Assembly: GCF_900129095.1 (NCBI RefSeq)
Contig: NZ_FQVA01000011.1
Coordinates: 1 to 32,822 of the forward strand
Length of the DNA stretch: 32,822 nucleotides
From: Microbulbifer donghaiensis
GTDB lineage: Bacteria; Pseudomonadota; Gammaproteobacteria; Pseudomonadales; Cellvibrionaceae
Direction: 5' to 3'
The translations under genes were made by a program, and so were the position numbers. The notes under the pieces were generated by a model. It searched no databases, had not been told where the DNA came from, and saw nothing but the letters and a program-made list of their open reading frames with translations. Positions 1 through 7,353 of the stretch are shown in pieces (positions within the stretch are counted from its first letter, which is position 1; every line of letters starts with the position of its first letter).

Positions 1-4
1 TTTT

Positions 5-26
5 TCGCCTGCAAGCAGGCTCCTAC
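5..26. repeat. REP-type palindrome (first copy)
   Basis: The segment contains GCCTGC-AA-GCAGGC followed by TCCTAC, the same core as the palindrome at 127-152 and the doublet at 18235-18301. This matches the general form of gammaproteobacterial REP sequences (short imperfect palindromes ending in a GTAGGAGC-like tail). The copy sits at the window edge, so its other half may lie outside. Confidence 0.65.
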
Positions 27-67
27 AGAATGCACATGAATTGATGTCAGAGACTGGCAGCGGTGTT

Positions 68-93
68 GATGGGCACGCTGCGCTTTGCCCATC
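68..93. repeat. Intergenic inverted repeat GATGGGCA...TGCCCATC
   Basis: Two perfect 8-base arms, GATGGGCA and TGCCCATC, surround a 10-base loop and are followed by CTACG. Sequences of this form are a common dispersed intergenic repeat in gammaproteobacteria, as I recall. It lies between the two REP-like palindromes downstream of the M16 protease gene and could contribute to 3' end formation of that minus-strand transcript. Confidence 0.5.
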
Positions 94-126
94 CTACGTA
101 TTGCGAAATTGACCGGTGACGCCTTG

Positions 127-152
127 GTAGGAGCCTGCAAGCAGGCTCCTAC
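127..152. repeat. REP-type perfect palindrome
   Basis: A perfect palindrome with 12-base arms (GTAGGAGCCTGC and its complement) around a two-base AA centre. It lies 21 bases past the stop codon of the minus-strand M16 protease gene and would form a strong hairpin in that transcript, so it may also act as terminator or mRNA stabiliser. It shares its core with 5-26 and 18235-18301. No RAYT-type transposase that would mobilise such repeats is seen in this window. Confidence 0.7.
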
Positions 153-172
153 GGAAAGTGCCTTGATTGACG

Positions 173-3118
173 TCAGAGGCTGGCGGATTCCGGGGCTTTT
201 TTCGCTTTCCCGGCTTCCTTCACGTTGCCGTCCTCATCCAGCTCGACTACGGGCATGCCCAGTGCCTCCACCTCCTCGCGGATGCTGGCGGCATCGCCCA
301 CGACCACGATGGCCAGCTTCTGCGGCTTCAGCACGTCGGTGATCACCTTGTTGAGGGTCTTGCGGTCCGTCTCCTTCAGGATGGCGTTCTGCTGCGAGCG
401 GTAGTCCAGCGGCAGGTCGTAGCGCAGGATATTGTTGAGCAGGCCGAGCTTGGCGTCCGGCGTCTCGTAGCTGCGCGCTTCCTGCTGGCCAATGGCGGAG
501 CGCATGTAGTTGAACTCCGCTTCGGTCATGCCCTTGCCGTCAAAGGTTTCCAGTTCGGTGAGCACCTCGTGCAGTGCGTCGGCCGTCGCGTCCTTTTTCA
601 CTTCGGAACTGAACATGTACATGCCTTCCTGCGGCTCGCCGAGCAGGTAGGTGCGGGCACCGTAGGTGTAACCCTTGTCTTCGCGCAGGTTCAGGTTGAT
701 GCGGCTGTTGAAGTTGCCACCCAGCGGGAAGTTGCCCAGGTAGGCGAGGTAATAGTCACCCAGCGCATCGTAGGCCAGGGCGTGCTGGCTCACCCGCAGG
801 CTCGACTGGGCCGCGCCCTCCTTGTTGACGAGGTACACGGTGCGGCCGTCGATGTCCGGCTTCTGCAGCGCGATGGCCGGGCGAACCGCCTGGGCCACTT
901 TCAGCTGCGCCAGGTCGTCCAGAGCCTCGAGGATGGTGTCGTGGGGCAGGCTGGTGCTGACGGTCACGCCGCTCAGGTGGGCGGGGAAGTGGGCCCGGTA
1001 GTAACCCTCAACGTCGTCCAGGGTGATATTGGCCACGGTGCCCGGCAGGCCGTCGATCGGGAAGCTCAGCGGGTGTTCCGGCCCGCGCATCACGGCGCCG
1101 ACGGCGCGGGTGGCGAGGCCCTGCGGAGTCTTGCGCGCCTGCTGCAGGCCCTCGATGGTCTGCTGCTTGATGCGCGCGAAGTCTTCCTCGCTGAAGTCGG
1201 GCGTGAGGATGCGTTCCAGCAGCAGCGGCATGGCCTCGTCCAGGTGCTTGGCCAGCACGTTCAGCGTGACGGTGGTCTCGTACTGATCCGGGGCAATGCT
1301 GATGGAGGCGCCCAGGCGGTTCAGCGCTTCGGCGAATTCGGCCGCGCTGCGCTCGCTGGTGGCCTCGCTCATCAGGGACGCCATCAGCGCGGTGAGGCCG
1401 GACTTGCCGCGCGGCTCGTCGCGCTGCCCGACGCCGAACACCGCCCGCACCGTCACGGTGGGGGTTTCATCGTTCTGCACGGCCAGCAGGCGCACGCCGT
1501 TTTCCAGTTTGCCGTCCCGGATCTTGGGCAGCTCCACCTGGGGATTGGCGCCCGGGGTGGGCTGCACGCTGCGGTCGAAGTTGTCTTTCACCGGGCGCAG
1601 GGCCAGCGCCTGTCCGTCGTCGCCGTAGCTGTCGGGAATGGTGCGTTGCCACTGGTAGTTCTGCTTCGCCGCCGCCAGTTCCGGCTTGCCGTTGGGTACC
1701 ACGCTCAGCAGTATGGCCGGCTTGTCGGCGATGTACTGGTCGAACACCCGCGTGATATCGCCGGTGCCGACGGACAGGTAGGCGCGGATTTCTTCGTCGA
1801 TGCCCTTGGGGCTGCCGGTGAAGGTTTCGAAGGCCGCCAGCGTGGATACCTTGCCGGCCACGGATTGCAGGCCGAACACGCGGTGGGATTCATAGCCGGC
1901 CTTGAACTTGAGCAGGTCGTCTTCGGTGGCGCCGCGCTCCGCGAACTCGGTGAGGGTGTCGCGCACCGCCTGTTCCATCTCCGCCAGCGACTCTCCCGAT
2001 GCCGGGTTCTGGATCACGATAAACCACATCTCGCAGGCCAGCTCCTTACAGGAGTGGCTCACGCTCGCCTGAACCGCGCGGCCGGTCTGTACCAGGCGCT
2101 GGTAGAGCATCGAATCCTGGCCCTGGCCGAGGATTTCCGCCGCCGCATCCAGCGCCGGCTCGTCCGGGTGGTTGCGGTAGACGGTGGGGATCATCATCGC
2201 CAGCGCCGGCAGGTGGATGTTGTCCTCGAGGGTGACATGGCGATCCGCCTCGAGTGTGGCGGGCTGCTTGGGCAGGTCCTCGACCGCCGGGCCGGCGGGG
2301 ATGGGGCCGAAATACTTGGCGACCCATGCGAGCGTCTGCGCCGGGTCAATATCACCACCGATGGTCAGCACCGCGTTATTCGGGCCGTACCAGCGCAGGA
2401 AGAAGCGCTTCAGATCGGTAAGGTCGGCGCGGTCGAGATCCTCGAGCCAGCCGATCACCGGCCAGGAATAGGGGTGGCCATCCGCGTAGGTGGCGGCGTA
2501 CATGGTCTCGAGGGCGCGGCCGTAGGGGCGGTTGTCCACTCGCTGGCCGCGCTCGTTCTTCACCGTCTCGCGCTGGACCTCGAATTTGTCCTCGGTGACC
2601 GCGTCCAGGAATACGCCCATGCGGTCGGATTCCAGCCACAGCACGGTTTCGAGCTGGTTGGCCGGTACCGTCTCGTAGTAATTGGTGCGGTCGGTGTTGG
2701 TGGTTCCGTTCAGGGTGCCGCCGGCTTCCTGGATGATGGCGAAATGCTGCTCATCGGCCACGTTCACCGAGCCCTGGAACATCATGTGTTCGAAGAAATG
2801 GGCAAAGCCGGAGCGGCCCGGGTCTTCCCGGTTGGAGCCGACGTGATAGGTGACGTCTACGTGCACCAGCGGGTCGGAGTGATCCTCGTGCAGGACCACG
2901 GTCAGGCCGTTGGCGAGCTTGTACTTGCTGTAGGGGATGGCGATTTCCGCCCCATTCCCGTCAAATGTCTCGACGAGGGTGACGCCTGCCGGCAATGTGC
3001 TGGCGGCTTTGGCCGCCTTGTCCTGCGCAGATGCCTGCGATGCCGAGTCCTCGGCTCCCTTGCCGCAGGCCGCCAGCAGTGCGGCGGTGAAAATCAGTGC
3101 GATTTTGGTGTGATGCAT
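173..3118 (-). CDS. M16 (pitrilysin) family zinc metalloprotease, lipoprotein
   Basis: A 981-residue peptidase of the insulinase/processing-peptidase class. The N-terminus MHHTKIALIFTAALLAACGK has a lipoprotein signal with LAAC lipobox (Cys18), so the product is probably tethered to a periplasmic membrane face. The inverted zinc motif HFFEH lies near residues 107-111 within GFAHFFEHMMFQGS, and the expected downstream glutamate falls in the VQRETVKNERGQR stretch. Two tandem M16 units are present: an active N-terminal half and an inactive C-terminal half in which no HxxEH is visible (KIRDGKLENGVRLL onward), as in full-length bacterial family members. The C-terminus is rich in Lys, Ala and Glu. 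The nearest gene on this strand, mtgA, is about 160 bases upstream, so the gene probably has its own promoter. The substrate is unknown; family members degrade peptides or signal peptides. Confidence 0.93.
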   Translation of the reverse strand: MHHTKIALIFTAALLAACGKGAEDSASQASAQDKAAKAASTLPAGVTLVETFDGNGAEIAIPYSKYKLANGLTVVLHEDHSDPLVHVDVTYHVGSNREDPGRSGFAHFFEHMMFQGSVNVADEQHFAIIQEAGGTLNGTTNTDRTNYYETVPANQLETVLWLESDRMGVFLDAVTEDKFEVQRETVKNERGQRVDNRPYGRALETMYAATYADGHPYSWPVIGWLEDLDRADLTDLKRFFLRWYGPNNAVLTIGGDIDPAQTLAWVAKYFGPIPAGPAVEDLPKQPATLEADRHVTLEDNIHLPALAMMIPTVYRNHPDEPALDAAAEILGQGQDSMLYQRLVQTGRAVQASVSHSCKELACEMWFIVIQNPASGESLAEMEQAVRDTLTEFAERGATEDDLLKFKAGYESHRVFGLQSVAGKVSTLAAFETFTGSPKGIDEEIRAYLSVGTGDITRVFDQYIADKPAILLSVVPNGKPELAAAKQNYQWQRTIPDSYGDDGQALALRPVKDNFDRSVQPTPGANPQVELPKIRDGKLENGVRLLAVQNDETPTVTVRAVFGVGQRDEPRGKSGLTALMASLMSEATSERSAAEFAEALNRLGASISIAPDQYETTVTLNVLAKHLDEAMPLLLERILTPDFSEEDFARIKQQTIEGLQQARKTPQGLATRAVGAVMRGPEHPLSFPIDGLPGTVANITLDDVEGYYRAHFPAHLSGVTVSTSLPHDTILEALDDLAQLKVAQAVRPAIALQKPDIDGRTVYLVNKEGAAQSSLRVSQHALAYDALGDYYLAYLGNFPLGGNFNSRINLNLREDKGYTYGARTYLLGEPQEGMYMFSSEVKKDATADALHEVLTELETFDGKGMTEAEFNYMRSAIGQQEARSYETPDAKLGLLNNILRYDLPLDYRSQQNAILKETDRKTLNKVITDVLKPQKLAIVVVGDAASIREEVEALGMPVVELDEDGNVKEAGKAKKAPESASL

Positions 3119-3280
3119 GGTGAGTCAATATTCCCTTATTTTTGCCATCGCCCCGATGCTATCACAGCGGTGGTTGGGGAGCGGGGCAATTGGCCGTGGG
3201 AAGTGAAGGGCTGGCAGCTATTGCAACGCCATGCCCGACAGTAGTCTGCGCGAGGCACCGGCCGGGTCAATGGACTCTGT

Positions 3281-3973
3281 TCACAGCGCCTTGAGGTAGC
3301 TGGTTCCGCCGAGCTGGCGCACCTGCCGGTTAATGGTGGCCGCGCGACTGCGGACATAGCCGGAGGGATCTCTGGCGGACATGCGCCTGGGATTCGGCAG
3401 CACCGCAGCCATCCGCCCGGCCTGCCAGCGGTTGAGATACAGGGCGGAGGTGCCGAAATATTTCTTCGCCGCCGCCTGGGCACCGTAAACCCCGTCACCG
3501 AATTCGGCGATATTCAGGTACACCTCCAGAATCCGCTCCTTGGGCCAGAACACCTCCATCAGCAGGGTAAACCAGGCCTCGAGCCCCTTGCGCAGGTAGC
3601 TGCGGCCGTGCCACAGGAACAGGTTCTTGGCCGTCTGCTGGGTGATGGTGCTGGCGCCGCGCACGCGGCGGCGGTCTTCATTGAGGGCCTTCTGCAGCGA
3701 GGCGAAATCGAAGCCGAAGTGCTGGGAGAATTTCTGGTCTTCGGCGGCGATCACGGCCATCTGCAGGTTGGGGGAGATCTTTTCCAGCGGGCGCCATCGG
3801 TGCTGCGCCTCCCGGCCGCTCTGCAGCTCCCAGGCGAGGATCACCGCGGAGGAGGGCGGATCTATCCAGCGCAGGGCCAGCACCAGCAGCGCGGTGCTGA
3901 TGCAGAAGGTGGCGCCGAGCCAGCATGTGACTTTGGCGGCGCGTTTCAGGGGGCGGGACAACATAAACTTCAT
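3281..3973 (-). CDS. mtgA: Monofunctional biosynthetic peptidoglycan transglycosylase
   Basis: A GT51-family enzyme that polymerises lipid II into glycan strands on the outer face of the inner membrane. From the ATG at 3973 it is 230 residues, the usual MtgA length. The open frame extends upstream to 4255, but that extension has no family character. A single membrane segment occupies about residues 14-36. GT51 motifs follow in order: EDQKFSQHFGFD (catalytic Glu about 78), GASTITQQTAKNLFL (about 107-121) and KERILEVYLNIAEFGDGVYG (about 145-164). There is no transpeptidase domain, which separates it from class A PBPs. A GTG eight codons upstream (3997) is an alternative start, and neither candidate has a strong ribosome site. 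It is divergent from the PhoD gene across about 160-190 bases. Confidence 0.93.
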   Translation of the reverse strand: MKFMLSRPLKRAAKVTCWLGATFCISTALLVLALRWIDPPSSAVILAWELQSGREAQHRWRPLEKISPNLQMAVIAAEDQKFSQHFGFDFASLQKALNEDRRRVRGASTITQQTAKNLFLWHGRSYLRKGLEAWFTLLMEVFWPKERILEVYLNIAEFGDGVYGAQAAAKKYFGTSALYLNRWQAGRMAAVLPNPRRMSARDPSGYVRSRAATINRQVRQLGGTSYLKAL

Positions 3974-4111
3974 GGTGGCTAATCGCGGAATCTTCACTGA
4001 GACGCCGCGCGGCGCCGGAGGTTCCAATGCGGAAAGGCTGGCGCAGGCCACACCGGGGCGGGAAGTGGGGCATTTTGCTCGGTTTCGCCGTTGTTTAGTA
4101 GAGTTGTCACA

Positions 4112-4129
4112 CAGAGCCCCTAGGCTCTG
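4112..4129. promoter_or_regulatory. Perfect inverted repeat in the mtgA/phoD divergent region
   Basis: CAGAGCC-CCTA-GGCTCTG has perfect 7-base arms with a CTAG-containing centre. It lies about 30 bases before the PhoD start and upstream of mtgA, so it could be an operator or a leader hairpin. A TTGTCAC element just to its left recalls half of a Pho box, but the second half at the right spacing is missing. Confidence 0.3.
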
Positions 4130-4160
4130 GGTCACCTTCAATAAGCAGAACAACACAGGC

Positions 4161-5870
4161 GTGACAACCGTGAACCGATTTACCCGGCGCAAGTTCATCC
4201 AGGCCGCGCTCGCCGCCACCGGCGGCGTGCTGGTTTCCACTCCGCTGCAGGCCATGTCCCGGCCCGAGCTGCCGTCAGACGTGAGCTTTCACCACGGCGT
4301 TGCCAGCGGCGACCCGCTGCAGGACGCGGTGATCCTGTGGACCCGCGCCACGCCGGGCGCGTCATTGCAGCGCGGCAAGCCGCTCAAGGTCACCTGGGAG
4401 CTGGCCCGGGACGCCAAGTTTACCGATGTGCTGCGCCGCGGCAGCGCCGAGACCTCTGCCGGCCGCGATTACACCATCAAGATCGATGTGCAGGGGCTGC
4501 AGCCGGACACCGCCTATTACTACCGCTTCGTCGGCGCCAGCGCGCAGAGCCCGGTAGGCCGCACCAAGACGCTGCCCGCGGTTGGCGTGGAACGGGTGAA
4601 GCTGGCGGTGTTCTCCTGCTCCAATTACCCGGCCGGCTATTTCAACGCCTACGCGCTGGCAGCACGGCGCGGCGACTGGGATGCGGTACTGCACCTGGGC
4701 GACTACATCTACGAATACCCGGCCGGCGGCTACGCCACCGAGCGCGCGGCGGAGATCGGTCGCGCGCTGCCGGAGGACAACGCCGGCGAGATACTGTCGC
4801 TGGCGGACTACCGCAAGCGCTACGCCCTCTACCGCACCGATACCGGCCTGCAGGCATTGCACGCGGCGGCGCCGTTTATCGCCGTGTGGGACGACCACGA
4901 GATCACCAACGACACCTGGAAAGACGGGGCGGAAAACCACAGCCCGGAGGAGGGCGACTTCTACGCGCGCCGCGCGGCGGCGATCCAGGCCTATTACGAG
5001 TGGCTGCCGATCCGCCCGCCCATGGGCGAAACCAAACCGCAGATCTACCGCAGCTTCCAGTTCGGCGACCTGCTCGACCTGCATATGCTCGACACCCGCG
5101 TGATCGGCCGCGACGAACAGCTGCATTTTTCCAACTACCTGGGCGAAGACGGCAGCTTCGACGGCCGCGCCTTCGGCGCCGCGCTGGCGAACCCGGACCG
5201 CACCCTGCTCGGCCCGACCCAGCGCAACTGGCTGGCGGAATCATTGCAAAATTCCAGCGGCCACTGGCAGCTGCTGGGCCAGCAGGTACTGATGGGCAAG
5301 ATGCACCTGCCGGCGGAAATCATCATGGGTTACTACCGCCGCGATGAGAGGCCGGATCCCACGCCGGAGCTGGTGCAGCTGAAAATGGCCAGCCTCAAGG
5401 GTGAAACCCTCAGCGAAGGTCAGCGTGCGCGGCTGGAACGGACCGTGCCATACAACCTCGATGCCTGGGACGGCTACGCGGTGGAGCGCGAGGCGCTGTA
5501 CCGCCATGTGGCCGAGCTGGGCAAGAATCTGGTGGTCGTGGCCGGCGATACCCACAACGCCTGGTGCAATCAGCTGAAAGACGACGGCGGCCGTTTGATC
5601 GGGCTGGAGTTCGCTGCGCCCAGCGTCACCTCACCGGGTATGGAAAGCTATCTGAACCTGGACGAGCAGTCCGCACAGCAGCTGGCGCAGGGCATGTCCG
5701 CGCTGGTCGACGACCTGCAGTACTGCAACCTGCACCAGCGCGGCTATATGGCGCTGACATTCAGCCGCGAAGAGGTGAAGGCGGAGTGGCAGTTTATCGA
5801 TAACATCGACAGTGCCGAGTTCAGTGAGGCGGGCAGCCATAGTGTGGTGCACCGCCTGGGAAGTATCTGA
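4161..5870 (+). CDS. phoD: Tat-exported alkaline phosphatase, PhoD family
   Basis: A secreted phosphodiesterase/phosphomonoesterase that frees phosphate from organic esters; the family needs Ca and Fe. A Tat signal starts the protein (TRRKFIQAALAATGGVLV, twin Arg, Ala-rich core, cleavage near PLQA). Next comes the PhoD N-terminal Fn3-like domain (VSFHHGVASGDP onward), then the metallophosphatase core with VLHLGDYIYEY, IAVWDDHEITND, LDTRVIGRD and VVVAGDTHNAW, all typical metal-site segments. The length of about 569 residues is normal for the family. The start is uncertain: the frame is open back to 3627, but the signal peptide places it at GTG 4161 or GTG 4170, both with weak ribosome sites. 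It is monocistronic and divergent from mtgA. Phosphate control is likely from family knowledge, but no complete Pho box was found. Confidence 0.92.
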   Translation: MTTVNRFTRRKFIQAALAATGGVLVSTPLQAMSRPELPSDVSFHHGVASGDPLQDAVILWTRATPGASLQRGKPLKVTWELARDAKFTDVLRRGSAETSAGRDYTIKIDVQGLQPDTAYYYRFVGASAQSPVGRTKTLPAVGVERVKLAVFSCSNYPAGYFNAYALAARRGDWDAVLHLGDYIYEYPAGGYATERAAEIGRALPEDNAGEILSLADYRKRYALYRTDTGLQALHAAAPFIAVWDDHEITNDTWKDGAENHSPEEGDFYARRAAAIQAYYEWLPIRPPMGETKPQIYRSFQFGDLLDLHMLDTRVIGRDEQLHFSNYLGEDGSFDGRAFGAALANPDRTLLGPTQRNWLAESLQNSSGHWQLLGQQVLMGKMHLPAEIIMGYYRRDERPDPTPELVQLKMASLKGETLSEGQRARLERTVPYNLDAWDGYAVEREALYRHVAELGKNLVVVAGDTHNAWCNQLKDDGGRLIGLEFAAPSVTSPGMESYLNLDEQSAQQLAQGMSALVDDLQYCNLHQRGYMALTFSREEVKAEWQFIDNIDSAEFSEAGSHSVVHRLGSI

Positions 5871-5920
5871 GGCACACCTCGGGCAGCCTGAATCAAAACA
5901 TACGGGCTGCAAATCGGGCT

Positions 5921-6754
5921 CTATTTCCTGGGGTGGTTGGCTCCGTGTTTTCCCTGGCCGGCATTGTCCGATTCTACCGCCAGCTTCGTCCAATAAATTA
6001 AACGCTGGTCTTGTTCTGTGGAGGGGTCGAAGAAGCCGCAGTCAACGGCAAGTTTATACATGTATGCATAGGCACCGACCATCTCCAGTCTTAAGGTGTT
6101 TTTTGTCGGACCTTGAGGCGATTTCGTGTGTGATCTCTTCCATTCCAGCATCTGGTCCATTTCTGTTTGAAATGCCTGCTGCGGGTACCTTTCCCCGTAT
6201 TGCATACGACTCAGAGAGGTTATAGGGCTGGGAGTATGGACTCTTGTACCATATGTATAACTGCCTTTCCGGTGGTGTTCTCCTGATACCGCGATGGCTA
6301 ATCCTTCGTTTTTCACCTGGTTTTTGCTCACTGCATTGCCCGGCCAGTTTCCATTATTGAATCGCAACTGATTGCTGCTGTTTGCAGTCATGTGATCGCG
6401 ATTTGTATGCTTTCCAGCCCCCCAAGGCCCAGCCTTACCTGTCAGTGACCCGTATGGTCCGACGTCCCATTTTTCTAATGCAGGAGAAGACGTGCGGGGT
6501 AATCTGGTTCTATCCAGGCCGCCGATCATTTTGTTGGGAGTGTGGGAGCCGTGGCGTCTGCCAGCGTTTTTAAAGCGAATAAACTGCTGCTCAGTCATCT
6601 GTGCATGGCTTATTGGATTTGGTAAGCATTTGGCTACACTGGCCGACCTGCTATTGCCAGTGGTTGCATATATGTTTATCTGCTTAATGAGGTCTCCGGG
6701 ATTGGAGTCGGCGTAAAATATTTTGCCGCCCACAATAGATAGGTATACGGCCAT
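5921..6754 (-). CDS. Orphan protein, possible polymorphic-toxin-like domain
   Basis: An unrecognised 277-residue protein. The ATG at 6754 is preferred over 6766 because GGAG lies six bases before it. There is no signal peptide or membrane segment. The N-terminal 45 residues (MAVYLSIVGGKIFYADSNPG) look like a small folded domain. The middle is rich in Gly, Asn, Arg and His, with GAGKHTNRDHMTANSSNQLR at about 116-135, GLAIAVSGEHHRKGSYTYG at about 150-170 and a helical C-terminus (EMVGAYAYMYKLAVDCGFFD). The order RDH..., then a GLxIxV segment, then H...S-x-TYG recalls putative nuclease-like toxin domains at the ends of polymorphic toxins. This is from memory and is inference only. Base composition is visibly AT-richer than the flanks, suggesting acquisition. 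It is convergent with phoD, and no immunity partner is evident. Confidence 0.6.
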   Translation of the reverse strand: MAVYLSIVGGKIFYADSNPGDLIKQINIYATTGNSRSASVAKCLPNPISHAQMTEQQFIRFKNAGRRHGSHTPNKMIGGLDRTRLPRTSSPALEKWDVGPYGSLTGKAGPWGAGKHTNRDHMTANSSNQLRFNNGNWPGNAVSKNQVKNEGLAIAVSGEHHRKGSYTYGTRVHTPSPITSLSRMQYGERYPQQAFQTEMDQMLEWKRSHTKSPQGPTKNTLRLEMVGAYAYMYKLAVDCGFFDPSTEQDQRLIYWTKLAVESDNAGQGKHGANHPRK

Positions 6755-7353
6755 TGATGTCTCCATTTTGTTATTTCGGGCTAACTCTTGGATTCCATTA
6801 GGTTAGCGATATGAAAGAGATTTTCTTGTGATGGACGGTAAGGGAAGGGTGTGTGAAACGCGGGCAATTGTAGTCCTATAATCTGCCAGGAAAGTATTAA
6901 TTAACGCCAATAGTGGTGGCTTTTTTATGTTGGGGCGCGTAATTAGGAGCCTCTACTTAGCCGGTCCCCGTCAATTCGGTTAGAGCGACTCCAGGCTGTC
7001 GCCAGCAGTCTCTTAATCGTAGCAATTCCTGTGCATGATAATTTATCGGATAATTTTCTTTTGTTTCTTGGTTTCTTCTTTCTCGGTATTAGCCCGTTTC
7101 TGATGATTTCTTGCAGGTAATTTGACTTGGTGGAAGGTGATCCCGCGTTGCAATTTATCTTCGTTGGGCCGCTCTTTTTTAAGTAAACAGGCGCGTGTGG
7201 AAAGCCGATGCGTCATTAGAAATTAGGTGTCTAGTCGAATCTCAATGATAGTAACGGCACGCTTTTACTTCACTTTAAATTGGGGATCACTATTGTCGCG
7301 GCGGGCACGCTGCGAATGCTCTGCGCTCTTAAAATTTGTATCAGGCTAGTATG
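6755..7353. other. AT-rich gap with a startless open frame
   Basis: About 600 bases lie between the orphan ORF and the C13 peptidase gene. The only notable content is a minus-strand frame open from 7212 to the stop at 6943. It encodes about 89 basic residues (for example NYLQEIIRNGLIPRKKKPRN, ending RIDGDRLSRGS) but has no ATG, GTG or TTG early enough to start it. It may be a decayed gene remnant or chance. The orphan ORF's promoter should also lie here, but no clear -35/-10 pair stood out. Composition is AT-rich like the orphan ORF. Confidence 0.3.

Noticed and set aside
167..3244. A 1025-codon open frame on the plus strand
   Set aside because: It lies fully antisense to the M16 protease gene, its translation is low-complexity Gly/Ala/Val/His/Gln-rich, and it has no domain. 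It is a by-product of GC-rich codon use on the other strand, as are similar frames antisense to rep, the permease, the C13 gene and the nitrogen genes.
4095..4130. Pho box upstream of the PhoD phosphatase gene
   Set aside because: One TTGTCAC half is present, but the second CTGTCA-like half at 11-base spacing is absent.
3627..4160. N-terminal extension of the PhoD frame back to 3627
   Set aside because: It is antisense to mtgA, has no coding character, and would bury the Tat signal peptide 178 residues inside the protein.
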